A DNA stretch of 64,000 nucleotides. Origin: Paludifilum halophilum (GTDB lineage: Bacteria; Bacillota; Bacilli; Thermoactinomycetales; DSM-45169). Positions 54,314 to 62,923 of the stretch are shown piece by piece (the first letter of the stretch is position 1; each line of letters begins with the position of its first letter). The notes under the pieces were generated by a model. That model was not told where the DNA came from. It searched no databases and was given only the letters and a program-made list of their open reading frames with translations. The stretch is taken from positions 124,001 to 188,000 of the forward strand of contig NZ_NOWF01000006.1 of assembly GCF_002245355.1 (NCBI RefSeq). The letters are read 5' to 3'. The position numbers and the translations under genes were made by a program.

Positions 54314-55430
54314 ACAAATCCTCCAAATCAGCACCCTCAAAAGCTGTTAGTTCTTTATTTTCCGCATACTGCTTAACCAAGTCCGTTGAAGGCTCTGAGA
54401 GCTCCGTGGATTCAGCATCAAACAAAGATCGCGGGGTTTCGTTCAATAGTGTGGCAGCAAAGGACGGAGTCACTAGGTCTTCAGCAAGTGCTCGGTGTAC
54501 GAGTTGATGGAGTCGGTACGGTCTCTCCGGGGCTACATGCTCCGGTTCTTCTGAGCGCCACCCTCGGGCGCTAAGATGTCGAAACAATGACGTATAGGTT
54601 GATTTGTCAATGATTTTTAGATCAAAAGCACGGCGAATCCAAAGCTGGATGCTAACTCCATACTCTCGTTTAAGCAACCGTAGTTCGTTAAAACTCAGAT
54701 TTGATCTCTTTTTGCCAAGTTCAGCATAAACCGCTTCAGCCGGTACCAAAAAAGAACCAGCAAAACGGTGAGCTGCTTTTTCGATGTCGACATCTGGTGC
54801 CTCAACGTGAACAAGGTGTCCCAGCTCATGGGCTAAGTTAAATCGTTGACGATCCCCAGGAACGTTTACGTTGAATGCAATAACAGGTACTTGAGCATCA
54901 TTTTTAGCCCAGCATGAAAGCCCATCAAACCCTTTAGGGCCTTCAATGGCTATGACTTTCACCCCACTCTTTTCAAGTCGGCCGCACAGATCATCAATCG
55001 GGTCTATCCCAAGCTTCCATTTTTTCCGCAGTTCATTAGCGGCCTGTTCCCCATCCTCAATGCTGTTAATTGGGATTTGTGGCAAGGACCCTTTTTGAGA
55101 GTAATTGTCTGGAAAAAGGTCCTCGACCATTAAATAACGTTCAACCGTTTCAAGCATTTTGGCCTCGATTGACTCCTGTAAGCGCTTCCCTATCTTAGAG
55201 TGCTTCCGGTATGCGGGCGCAATTGTATTCACTTTAACTTCTCGGAAGAAAAACTCAACTCCAACAGACAAAGCCTTAGCAAGTCGCAAAAGAGTGCTTT
55301 GACGAGGGGTAGCCTTCCCCTTTTCAAATTTGGAGATGGCTGTTTTAGACACACCAACTTGATTAGCAAGCTCTTGCATCGTTAGCTCCGCTCTAACTCG
55401 GGCTAACCTAATTCGCGAACCAATATTCAC
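54297..55430 (-). CDS. XRE helix-turn-helix plus ImmA/IrrE metallopeptidase
   Basis: A 377-residue protein. The N-terminal XRE domain (about 3-60) reads IRLARVRAELTMQELANQVG and KTAISKFEKGKATPRQSTL. The central ImmA/IrrE domain has the zinc motif FNLAHELGHLVH and the later AHRFAGSFLVPAEAV. Such proteins cleave repressors of mobile elements or act as antitoxin-like regulators. The C-terminal 100 residues are unassigned. The GTG at 55430 is better placed for AAAGGGG than the one at 55439. Coupled to a MazF-like toxin. Confidence 0.9.
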   Translation of the reverse strand: MNIGSRIRLARVRAELTMQELANQVGVSKTAISKFEKGKATPRQSTLLRLAKALSVGVEFFFREVKVNTIAPAYRKHSKIGKRLQESIEAKMLETVERYLMVEDLFPDNYSQKGSLPQIPINSIEDGEQAANELRKKWKLGIDPIDDLCGRLEKSGVKVIAIEGPKGFDGLSCWAKNDAQVPVIAFNVNVPGDRQRFNLAHELGHLVHVEAPDVDIEKAAHRFAGSFLVPAEAVYAELGKKRSNLSFNELRLLKREYGVSIQLWIRRAFDLKIIDKSTYTSLFRHLSARGWRSEEPEHVAPERPYRLHQLVHRALAEDLVTPSFAATLLNETPRSLFDAESTELSEPSTDLVKQYAENKELTAFEGADLEDLYEYNE

Positions 55431-55548
55431 ATTGGTCACCCCTTTGTTTACATTTTATGATTCATATTGCGTTTTGTAAACTGCTAGTTAACTTATAGGT
55501 TGCCCAAAATCAAAACAAAAAACCGGACGAGATATCCCCGTCTGGCGT

Positions 55549-55662
55549 TTATCGTTTCATATTGATGGTATCCCCTGATTTCATATTATCCTTCATCCAT
55601 TTCACCGTGTTGGTCGGGTTTTTGAAGGCGTGTTTCTGCTCCCCGTTTAACTGCACTCGAGT
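55549..55662 (-). pseudogene. C-terminal remnant of an unknown gene
   Basis: A short open stretch reads TRVQLNGEQKHAFKNPTNTV and then KWMKDNMKSGDTINMKR before a TAA. It has no start or ribosome site. It looks like the tail of a lost protein at the edge of the island. Confidence 0.35.
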
Positions 55663-55689
55663 TCATTCATAGCTTTCTCCACTAGCATG

Positions 55690-55900
55690 AGACGCGGGGA
55701 AGCTGGGGCCTACACTGGAAGGATGTTAACCTAGAGAACGGACGGATCAGCGTACGCCGTATTGCTCAATGGCACAAAGGCCAAGGCATTGTATTAGCAG
55801 GAAGGCGGGTTATCGGTATCTCCCCCGGCATTGTCTCCGTTCTGAAAAAGCACAAGACACAACGTCTCGATAAATCCGAACTACTCATCCTAGTTCTGAA
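55690..55900 (+). pseudogene. tyrosine integrase fragment
   Basis: After a frameshifted MRRGE the frame reads GLHWKDVNLENGRISVRRIA, then HKGQGIVLAGRRVIGISPGI and VSVLKKHKTQ. This matches the core of phage/ICE tyrosine recombinases (GxRRGELLGLxW motif), with the N-terminus and the catalytic C-terminus missing and an internal deletion. It supports a mobile origin of the island. Confidence 0.7.
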
Positions 55901-55922
55901 TCCACCGTCATCAAAGTAGATA
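55901..55922. repeat. 22-base direct repeat, right copy
   Basis: Identical to 53193-53214. On the minus strand both encode IYFDDGG, so the repeat may be a duplicated gene end rather than an attachment site. Confidence 0.75.
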
Positions 55923-55954
55923 TCCATTCCGAACCCCCTTCGGATCACTTTTCT

Positions 55955-56353
55955 TCAATCCGGGGGTGTGAGATCCGGGAAGCCCCCTTTCTCCTCCCCT
56001 GGATCCCCTTCGGATCCGGGAGGATCGATTTCACTGCTTTCCTCCTTTTCTACGTAATGTTGAAGCTTTGAAATTTTGTTATCCCAAAACGGTTCGAAAT
56101 AAGAAATCCATTCCTTCACTTCGGACAGCGCTTCCGGCTGAAGTTGATAACGCCTCTCTCTGCCCACCTTCTTCACATTGACAAGCTTCGATTCCGACAG
56201 GATGCGTAAATGTTTAGAAACGGCGGTGCGACTTATTGGAAAATGTTTGCTAATCACAGTGACCGGTAATTCCTGACCGGCCAAAAGCCGAATCATCTTG
56301 CGTCGAGTAGGATCGGCAATGGCCTGAAAAATGTCATAAGTCTCCCCGGTCAT
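55955..56353 (-). CDS. ArsR-family regulator paired with SRPBCC protein
   Basis: A 132-residue winged-helix protein: AIADPTRRKMIRLLAGQELP, SRTAVSKHLRILSESKLV and GRERRYQLQPEAL. No metal cysteines are present, so it is of the non-metal ArsR class commonly found with AHSA1/SRPBCC genes. The last 30 residues are acidic and proline-rich. Its ATG overlaps the stop of the upstream gene. Confidence 0.85.
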   Translation of the reverse strand: MTGETYDIFQAIADPTRRKMIRLLAGQELPVTVISKHFPISRTAVSKHLRILSESKLVNVKKVGRERRYQLQPEALSEVKEWISYFEPFWDNKISKLQHYVEKEESSEIDPPGSEGDPGEEKGGFPDLTPPD

Positions 56354-56784
56354 TCATCCTCAACTACTTGACGCAGTTTCTCGTTAACAATGGACTCCCA
56401 CCCATAGTCCATTCGGTTTCTGATCACGGAATGTGTTTCCGACGGACCTGGAATAATCTCATCCGGCTTGCCCCATCCGGAATGAGTGAGTGTAAACTCT
56501 GTCTTCCCATCCCGCTCTTTTAATTCAAAAGAAACATACCAACCGGAATCCCAGGAAAAGGAAAGTCGGTAAGGCGGATCGAGTTCAAGAACCTTACAAG
56601 GCGAGGGGCCAAAAGGAGACTGCAGGGTGAATTTATGCCCGACTTCTGGCTTAAAATCATTGGGCATAAACCATGCTACGATTCCTTCCGAGGTGGATAC
56701 TGCTTCCCATACCTTCTGAATCGGTGCATGAAATAGGACTGTTTTCCTGATATCAGGCAACCTGTCGTGGTCATTTTCGCCCAA
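56350..56784 (-). CDS. SRPBCC (AHSA1-like) domain protein
   Basis: A 144-residue START-like fold protein: IRKTVLFHAPIQKVWEAVST, GIVAWFMPNDF, FGPSPCKVLELDPPYRLSFS and FTLTHSGWGKP. These bind hydrophobic ligands; function unknown. The TTG at 56784 is chosen because GGAGG sits at the right distance; no ATG is suitable. It is cotranscribed and coupled with the ArsR-type regulator. Confidence 0.82.
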   Translation of the reverse strand: MGENDHDRLPDIRKTVLFHAPIQKVWEAVSTSEGIVAWFMPNDFKPEVGHKFTLQSPFGPSPCKVLELDPPYRLSFSWDSGWYVSFELKERDGKTEFTLTHSGWGKPDEIIPGPSETHSVIRNRMDYGWESIVNEKLRQVVEDE

Positions 56785-56912
56785 TTTAATACCTCCATAC
56801 TCAAATGAAGAGAAACCAAAAGGTTTCATATGCCGATCATACGAACCCTTTGGTTTCTTGTCAAATGGATGCCGGGAACGCCCGTCTTGATCACACCGTT
56901 TTCGTTTCGTTT

Positions 56913-57509
56913 TTATAAGTGACGGACCCTTTTTCCGTCCCCGAACCCGAAGCGGGCCAGCGGTTGATACATCGGGGAGCGGTAAAGATGGGTCTGGTAC
57001 AGGATCATTTCGTCGACGGTCCAATAAAGCTTTTCTTCATCGGGGGAGAAAATCTCCTCCAGGCGGTCGTGGGGAAAGTCGTTTCTTTTATATTTTTTAG
57101 CCAGGGTGATATGGGGCCGATAGGAACGCTTTTCTTTGTGAAAACATAGTGGCTCGACTCTCCTCGTCACTTCTTCGTAAAGGGATTGAAGACAATTCCG
57201 ATCCCCTCCGACTCCCGCCCACAGAATGCGGGGCCGGGTGGGCACACCGAAATAACCGATCCCTTTCACCGTCAACGAAAAGGGATCCCGTTCGGCGGCC
57301 ACCTGTCGAATCGCTTGTTTCACTTCCCGGGTTTGACGAAAGGTACAGGCCCCTAAAAATTGAAGGGTGATATGGTAATCAGCGGGATGAACCCAGGACT
57401 GAAAGGGCCAATGCAAGGTCATGGTGTCGCTCCAGCGGGCCAGTACCCCCCGTTGGGTCATGGGCAGGGGAATGGCGATAAACAAACGGTAGTTGGCAGC
57501 TGAGCTCAT
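56913..57509 (-). CDS. thpR: RNA 2',3'-cyclic phosphodiesterase (ThpR/LigT)
   Basis: A 198-residue 2H phosphoesterase with both HxT motifs: DYHITLQFLG and YRPHITLAKKY. N-terminal NYRLFIAIPLP is typical. It opens 2',3'-cyclic phosphates on RNA to 2'-phosphates; the cellular role in bacteria is unclear. The ATG at 57509 gives the usual length. Confidence 0.9.
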   Translation of the reverse strand: MSSAANYRLFIAIPLPMTQRGVLARWSDTMTLHWPFQSWVHPADYHITLQFLGACTFRQTREVKQAIRQVAAERDPFSLTVKGIGYFGVPTRPRILWAGVGGDRNCLQSLYEEVTRRVEPLCFHKEKRSYRPHITLAKKYKRNDFPHDRLEEIFSPDEEKLYWTVDEMILYQTHLYRSPMYQPLARFGFGDGKRVRHL

Positions 57510-57577
57510 GGATCGCACCTGCCTTTTTATCTTTAAGATTCCCGGGTTACCCGATCCCAAACAACACCGTTGCATCG

Positions 57578-57608
57578 AAAAAGCCCGGGAACGGTTCCCG
57601 GGCTTTCA
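57578..57608. terminator. terminator between tpx and thpR
   Basis: AAAGCCCGGGAAC (57580-57592) pairs with GTTCCCGGGCTTT (57594-57606). Confidence 0.8.
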
Positions 57609-57615
57609 CCGTTGG

Positions 57616-58131
57616 TCAGAGAGCCTTCTTGGCCGCTTCCACTGCGCTCTCGTAGTCAGGATGGTTCGTCGCTTCCGATACATATTCGGCATGGACGACG
57701 CGATCATCTTTGTCAACGACAAACACCGCCCGGGCCAACAGGCGCAATTCCTTGATCGCAACACCGTAAGCCTCACCAAAGGAAAGATCGCGGTGATCGG
57801 ACACGGTCTGTACGTGCTCGATGCCGGCGGCACCGCACCAACGCTTCTGAGCGAAGGGCAGGTCGACACTCACGGTCAGCACTTGGACTCCTTCCAGAGA
57901 AGCGGCTTCTTCATTGAAACGGCGGGTCTGGGCATCACAGACCCCAGTGTCCAGGGAGGGAACCACGCTGAAGATGCGAACCGAACCCTTGGTGTCAGCC
58001 AGAGTGACCGGGCTGAGATCATTGGCCAATACCGTAAAATCCGGGGCAGAATCTCCCACTTTCACTTCAGAGCCGAGCAAAGTAACCGGATTCCCTTTAA
58101 ACGTGATCGCACCCTCACGCTCTTGTGCCAA
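57616..58131 (-). CDS. tpx: thiol peroxidase Tpx
   Basis: A 171-residue atypical 2-Cys peroxiredoxin. The peroxidatic Cys is in [17 protein letters not shown] and the resolving Cys in [12 protein letters not shown]. It reduces hydroperoxides with thioredoxin. The TTG at 58131 ([20 protein letters not shown]) is preferred: AGGAGG is nine bases before it, whereas an ATG at 58137 nearly abuts that site. Confidence 0.94.
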   Translation of the reverse strand: MAQEREGAITFKGNPVTLLGSEVKVGDSAPDFTVLANDLSPVTLADTKGSVRIFSVVPSLDTGVCDAQTRRFNEEAASLEGVQVLTVSVDLPFAQKRWCGAAGIEHVQTVSDHRDLSFGEAYGVAIKELRLLARAVFVVDKDDRVVHAEYVSEATNHPDYESAVEAAKKAL

Positions 58132-58290
58132 TACCATCAACCTCCTCTATGTAATGGACCTATAGGTATCTTAACACAATTGGGTCCCTTCCCGGAAATC
58201 CATACCACCCAAAAATCTCCCCAAGGGGCAAATGATCGATTACGGAATGATACCCTATAAGTACGACAAAGAAAACAGGAGGGGCGATGG

Positions 58291-58755
58291 ATGCGATTGG
58301 GGGGAATCCAGGGTTTCGTTCTTTTATGCCTTATCACGTTATTAGCAGCAGCTTGCGGAGCAAACAATTCTAAAACACCAGATGAGGTCGTTGAGACATT
58401 TTTTAAACAGGTGTGGCTGAACCGTGATTATGATAAAGCAAAAACCATGGTCACCGATCATGTGTCAAAAAAGGAGATATCGAAAGAAGTGGAGGAACTA
58501 CCGGATAAAAGGAAGCAGCATATTCGGAGGGATTACCTAATGTACAGGGAAATGGACAACAAAAACCAGGAAACAAAAAAGGTATACATGTTGCTTGCCA
58601 GCAATTATGAGCGACGGATTAAGCTTTATTTAAAGAAGTCTGAAGGCAAATGGAAAGTAGATCAGATTCAAAGCAAGCCTATGAAAAAATATGATGAAGA
58701 TCAACTCAACCAATACGAATGGAAGGGTTCGGAGATTCAAGGGAAAATCGAATGA
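58291..58755 (+). CDS. hypothetical lipoprotein (DUF4878-like)
   Basis: A 154-residue lipoprotein: signal peptide with lipobox LLAAACGA, then a small alpha-beta domain (TPDEVVETFFKQVWLNRDYD, later GKWKVDQIQSK) resembling DUF4878/NTF2-like lipoproteins. Function unknown. AGGAGGGG precedes the ATG. Confidence 0.75.
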   Translation: MRLGGIQGFVLLCLITLLAAACGANNSKTPDEVVETFFKQVWLNRDYDKAKTMVTDHVSKKEISKEVEELPDKRKQHIRRDYLMYREMDNKNQETKKVYMLLASNYERRIKLYLKKSEGKWKVDQIQSKPMKKYDEDQLNQYEWKGSEIQGKIE

Positions 58756-58904
58756 TAAAATCCCCGCCCATGGACATCGCGGGCTTCATCTCCTTTTTTC
58801 TGTTCCGGGGGGTGGAATCTGTGTTAATCTCGTAGGGGAAGCTGGAAACGACGAAAACACCGTTCCTGTCAAACGGAACGACAGAACACAAGGGGGTTCA
58901 GCCT

Positions 58905-59852
58905 GTGCAACAACCCGTTTTTTTAGAGCCGGTCTTTCAGGAGCGAATCTGGGGAGGCACCGCCCTGCGGGACCGTTTCGGCTATTCGATCCCCTCGGAA
59001 CATACCGGGGAGTGCTGGGCCATCTCCGCTCACCCCCACGGGCAGAGCACCGTCCGGGAAGGTCCGTACCAGGGGCTCACACTGGGTGAGCTGTGGGAAA
59101 AGCACCGGGAGCTGTTCGGGGACTTTCCCGGAGAAACGTTTCCCCTGTTGACCAAGATCCTGGATGCCAACGCGGATTTATCCGTACAGGTGCACCCGGA
59201 CGACGACTATGCCCGCATCCACGAAGAAGGAGAACAGGGCAAAACCGAGTGTTGGTACATCATCGACTGCCGGGAAGGGGCGGAACTGATTTTCGGACAC
59301 CACGCCGGCACGAAACAGGAATTAAAAGAAATGATCGATCAAGGCCGCTGGTCCGACCTCCTGCGGCGGATCAAGATCCGCCCCGGCGACTTCCTCTATG
59401 TCCCGAGCGGAACGGTTCACGCCCTTTGCGCCGGAACCCTGGTTCTGGAAACCCAGCAAAGCTCCGATACAACTTATCGGGTCTATGATTACGACCGGAC
59501 AGACGATCGCGGAAACAACAGGGAACTCCACATCGATAAGGCCCTGGACGTCATCACCGTGCCCCACTGCCCCATAAACCCCGACCAGACGATCCGCCGC
59601 CATGACGGATTGGAGGTGACCACCTTCGTCAACAGCGACTACTTCACCGTCTATCGGTGGAAGCTGGACGGAAACGCCGCAGTGAAACAGGACCACCCCT
59701 TTACATTGGTCAGCGTGATTGACGGGGAAGCGGAACTGAAGACGGAGGCAGGTCTTTTCCCTTGCAGAAAAGGGGATCACATGATCTGGCCCTCCGATCT
59801 GAGAACCTTCCAGCTGGAAGGCCGGGCGGAATTCATCCTTTCCCATCCATAA
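58905..59852 (+). CDS. manA: mannose-6-phosphate isomerase, class I
   Basis: A 315-residue cupin enzyme interconverting fructose-6-P and mannose-6-P. N-terminal FLEPVFQERIWGGTALRDRF is typical of the Firmicute type; zinc ligands are in SVQVHPDDDYA, GKTECWYI and VPSGTVHALC. The start is GTG with AAGGGGG. Confidence 0.93.
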   Translation: MQQPVFLEPVFQERIWGGTALRDRFGYSIPSEHTGECWAISAHPHGQSTVREGPYQGLTLGELWEKHRELFGDFPGETFPLLTKILDANADLSVQVHPDDDYARIHEEGEQGKTECWYIIDCREGAELIFGHHAGTKQELKEMIDQGRWSDLLRRIKIRPGDFLYVPSGTVHALCAGTLVLETQQSSDTTYRVYDYDRTDDRGNNRELHIDKALDVITVPHCPINPDQTIRRHDGLEVTTFVNSDYFTVYRWKLDGNAAVKQDHPFTLVSVIDGEAELKTEAGLFPCRKGDHMIWPSDLRTFQLEGRAEFILSHP

Positions 59853-60002
59853 CCAACGAAAAACATATACTGTGTCTGGGTCATCACCGAAACGGGCTGA
59901 ACGCCGACTTCGCCGGAACCTTTTCCCGACAACCTGGAAGCATGGTGAAAAGGCCCCTTTTTCCGGAGGATGGGTTCCGTGATCAGACACACCCTGGGAA
60001 CA

Positions 60003-60044
60003 CAAAGGCGGGGGCTTGCAAAACGAGCAAGTCCCCGCCTTTAA
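60003..60044. terminator. terminator between manA and the GGCT gene
   Basis: A 16-base arm AAAGGCGGGGGCTTGC (60004-60019) pairs with GCAAGTCCCCGCCTTT (60027-60042), with one G-T pair. Confidence 0.82.
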
Positions 60045-60104
60045 ATAACACGAAAAATCAATCCGGCTGTTCCTGATGTGGAACGGAGGGAATCCTTTCA
60101 CCTG

Positions 60105-61013
60105 TTATCCTTCCCCTTCACTCCCCTCCGATTCTTCCACTCTCTTGATTTCCATCCCGAACTTTTCCCTTAAATCCTGTCGAAGCTTGCGGTGATAAAC
60201 TTCACTGACCGTTCCCCGACTTCCGCGCAGGATTTCCCGGGCGTAATGATCTGGAGGTGCTGTTTCCGGTTGTTTGTCAATCACCAAAAAAGTGAGGATA
60301 TCGGACACCATCCGGCCGTTCACCTCCATCCGTACCCAGGCCGGCCGATAATGCCCATGGTCCACCCCTTCTCTCCAAAAAAGATAGTCGACCGCCTCCC
60401 GGCCGATTCGATACACCTTTCCCTCCACGGTTCCGTATCCGTCTTCTACGATATCCGCCCGGCCGCCGTCGGGAAGAGGCAAGGTATACCGAAGGGAGTA
60501 ACCCCTTAACACACCGCGCCCGGCGATCTCCTCAAAATGTTGGCCCATCCCCTGCGCCCGAATCCTTTCGTCATCCATACAGGAGCCGTAGGCAAAGTAG
60601 AGGTGCTCTTCCTGTTCCCCGATCCGTCGGGATTTCCAATCTCCGGTCTCCATCCAGGATCGATCCGCCTCTTGTTCGGAGGCATCGACATAGACAAAAG
60701 CCTCTGTCGAACCTTGATCGGTATGCACCCGATGCCGAACCCGGCGATAAAGGGAGTCCTCCTCTCCGGGACTGTAATCTTCCAGTTCATCCAACCGCTC
60801 TAAGTCCGCCTCCGTCACCCGGTACAACTCCCCGTAAACCCGTTTGGCTTCATGGGGGACCATCGCCGGATAACCTTTTCCCGTATCGAACAGCGCACCC
60901 GGCGTCCAACACTGCATCGCTACCGGAATCGCCCGGTTCATATAACCATGATTGGCTTCCCCGACCCGCAACGATCCATAAACAAACACCAACTCCCCTC
61001 GCTTTTCAGCCAT
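60105..61013 (-). CDS. tandem gamma-glutamylcyclotransferase-fold protein (YkqA-like)
   Basis: A 302-residue protein with two GGCT folds: LVFVYGSLRVGEANHGYM at the start and LYFAYGSCMDDERIRAQG near residue 137, each with the YGS loop that binds gamma-glutamyl amines. Bacillus YkqA has the same tandem layout. Substrate unknown. The ATG at 61013 follows GGGGGAG. Confidence 0.85.
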   Translation of the reverse strand: MAEKRGELVFVYGSLRVGEANHGYMNRAIPVAMQCWTPGALFDTGKGYPAMVPHEAKRVYGELYRVTEADLERLDELEDYSPGEEDSLYRRVRHRVHTDQGSTEAFVYVDASEQEADRSWMETGDWKSRRIGEQEEHLYFAYGSCMDDERIRAQGMGQHFEEIAGRGVLRGYSLRYTLPLPDGGRADIVEDGYGTVEGKVYRIGREAVDYLFWREGVDHGHYRPAWVRMEVNGRMVSDILTFLVIDKQPETAPPDHYAREILRGSRGTVSEVYHRKLRQDLREKFGMEIKRVEESEGSEGEG

Positions 61014-61084
61014 CGGCTTCTCCCCCTTCTCCGTGGGATTTCTCTTTTCACAGACACAGACCGGTTATGAGCTAGAAGCCTTGT

Positions 61085-61165
61085 GATTGAGCACGTCCTT
61101 GGTGGGTCGGGGTGGAGGGTTCCACACTCCCGAACAGGGGACTTTTTCACCGGACTTCTAGACGT
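61085..61165. repeat. dispersed intergenic repeat, copy B
   Basis: Shares TCCTTGGTGGGTCGGGG, GGTTCCACACTCC, CCCGAACAGGGG and ACTTCTAG with the copy at 43.2 kb. It begins the gene-free stretch 61014-61546, where I see only repeat debris and no gene. Confidence 0.6.
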
Positions 61166-61546
61166 ATGAACATATTTCCAAGCGAGTCCTACGTGTTCTA
61201 CCATACTCCCGTTCACTCATCGAACACAAGCCGCGCTATCGTTGGTGTCCCGACAGGAAACGGAGTTGGAAGGGTGGTAGGCCGGCGGAGATCTCATGCA
61301 CCATTCCCGTACAGGTCGCCGGGGTCGCTCGCTTCCGGTCGTTTGTCACAAACGCTTCTAGCGATGGAAATATACGATTAAATCTTAAATTCGGATAAAT
61401 ATTGGTAAGCATCTTTAAAAGCTATGATTCGTTCGTCGTTTTATGCTACAATCTATGTCACTATCGCCTCCTTACATACATAGAATCATAGACTCCTCAT
61501 CCGAACTTACCCTGTATATCTTCCGGTCGAAAGGAGGGTGAACCTA

Positions 61547-61936
61547 GTGAGCCAACTCTGTCTGCCCAATATCGGACCCCGAGGTCGGAGATGGCGTTAT
61601 TGGATGGCGGGTATCAACTTTGTCATGGTAGCGGCCACCGTAGCCGTATCCGTATCTGCCAACTGGAGTTTTTGGATTCATTTTGCTTTATTTATACCGA
61701 TTTGGATGGGTTGTCTCGGTTTTTTCCAAGCACGGGAAAAAACCTGAGTATTTTTGGCTGCGCAAGGTTTGCGCAACACCACCGATCACAGTCTGCCTTT
61801 TCGATCTGAAACGGAACCGATCGAAGACGAGAAAGAACGGGCCATCATCAATCGTCAAGCCCGCAAGGTACACCTGCAGACACTTGTCACATCCGTTCTC
61901 CTCATGATTGTCGTGATCCTGATTACAGGCCTCTAA
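61547..61936 (+). CDS. small membrane protein with in-frame TGA (predicted selenoprotein)
   Basis: A 129-residue protein if the TGA at 61745-61747 is read as selenocysteine (residue 67). The N-terminus SQLCLPNIGPRGRRWRYWMA carries a Cys; two helices follow (about 20-38 and 42-58), then FFQAREKT-Sec-VFLAAQGLRN, a charged stretch and a final helix (LQTLVTSVLLMIVVILITGL). As I recall, related small membrane proteins have Cys in the AREKTCVxLAA position. The frame after the TGA is open for 62 codons. A perfect seven-pair hairpin with a GGT loop follows the TGA. The GTG at 61547 is set by GGAGGG. Function unknown; a redox pair of the N-terminal Cys and Sec is possible. Confidence 0.78.
61745..61775 (+). 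ncRNA. putative bacterial SECIS element 2
   Basis: After the TGA, TGCGCAA (61759-61765) pairs perfectly with TTGCGCA (61769-61775) around the loop GGT. The loop starts 18 bases after the TGA and has G in its first two positions, matching the bacterial SECIS consensus. Confidence 0.72.
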
Positions 61937-61957
61937 TCCGTTTAGAGGCTTTTATCA
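61929..61957 (+). terminator. terminator of the small membrane protein gene
   Basis: GCCTCTAA (61929-61936) pairs with TTAGAGGC (61942-61949), followed by TTTT. It overlaps the TAA stop at 61934, supporting read-through of the internal TGA to this point. Confidence 0.75.
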
Positions 61958-62026
61958 TTCTTTTTACTGATTATACCTTAAAAGTATTTTTTCTCTGATC
62001 GATCTAACATTCGGAAAGGAACGCAT

Positions 62027-62842
62027 ATGTGGAAAAAGCAGGAGCGCTATTATGAGAGATATCAAGTGGAAGATGTACTCACTTTTATCTCCCGGCAACT
62101 CGTACAGGCGAAAACGATTGAGGGCAATGAAGTCTATATTCAGGAGATTGATATCCATGAACCCCTCCCCCCCGGAGCTCGTGAAATTCTCTTGAACATG
62201 GATTTACCACATGTGGCACCGGTTCTGGATGTGGAGGTCAGTGAAAACCGGGCCACCCTGATTCACCCGCCTTTTTCAGGGGATCCCCTTCCGCTGGTGG
62301 TCAACGAGAAAAGCCCGATGAAACCGGCTGAAGCCCTACATACCTTTACCAACCTGCTTAAGACAATGGAATCATTGGAGCAACTTCCACTCCCGATGTC
62401 AACCACTCTGGATCCGCGGAACATCTCGATATCAAGCAAACCCTATCTCCTCTTTTGTTGGATCAAAAAATACAGCATCAATCCACCAGAGGAAAAATGG
62501 CGCGAACTGTTCATCTATTTGTTGACAGGGATTGTCCCTAAAAACCGGACAGAGAGAGTCCGGTTTCTCGAAAACAAAAATATCCCGCCCGCATATCGTA
62601 ACCTCGCCCTGAAATGCTTTGATCCCGACACAAACCGGAGTGAAATCCTGCATCAAGCGAAACAACTCAAGTTCTTCACTCCGAAAAAGCTGAAGCAAAA
62701 ATCCTTGATGAAACGATTGCTTCGGTACGCGATCGTTTTCCTCGTCTCTCTCTTAATCGGAGGATTGATCGGCTATACCGCAAACGTCTGGATACAGGAT
62801 ACCAACCTCCATCAACACTCGGACGAATCCTCCGATGGATGA
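62027..62842 (+). CDS. kinase-like (probably inactive) membrane-anchored protein
   Basis: A 271-residue protein with a kinase-like domain and a C-terminal helix (about 232-254, YAIVFLVSLLIGGLIGYTAN). The part LHTFTNLLKTMESLEQLPLP followed by LDPRNISISSKPYLLFCWIK sits where the HRD and DFG loops would be, but the catalytic residues are absent. A pseudokinase or regulatory protein is possible. The family is not firmly recognised. Confidence 0.55.
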   Translation: MWKKQERYYERYQVEDVLTFISRQLVQAKTIEGNEVYIQEIDIHEPLPPGAREILLNMDLPHVAPVLDVEVSENRATLIHPPFSGDPLPLVVNEKSPMKPAEALHTFTNLLKTMESLEQLPLPMSTTLDPRNISISSKPYLLFCWIKKYSINPPEEKWRELFIYLLTGIVPKNRTERVRFLENKNIPPAYRNLALKCFDPDTNRSEILHQAKQLKFFTPKKLKQKSLMKRLLRYAIVFLVSLLIGGLIGYTANVWIQDTNLHQHSDESSDG

Positions 62843-62923
62843 ATCAGAAACGCCTGACTGATAGCAGCCGGCTCCAAAACCAGGCGTCGGTTGAGAAATC
62901 TCTTCACAAACGGAGCTGGTAAA

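Noticed and set aside
53193-55922. 22-base direct repeats as phage attachment sites
   Set aside because: Both copies lie in coding-like sequence (IYFDDGG) and not at a tRNA gene; a duplicated gene end is equally likely.
61754-61936. Separate 60-codon gene starting at the ATG-like codon after the TGA
   Set aside because: It has no ribosome site, is in frame with the upstream gene, and is better explained as its C-terminal part.
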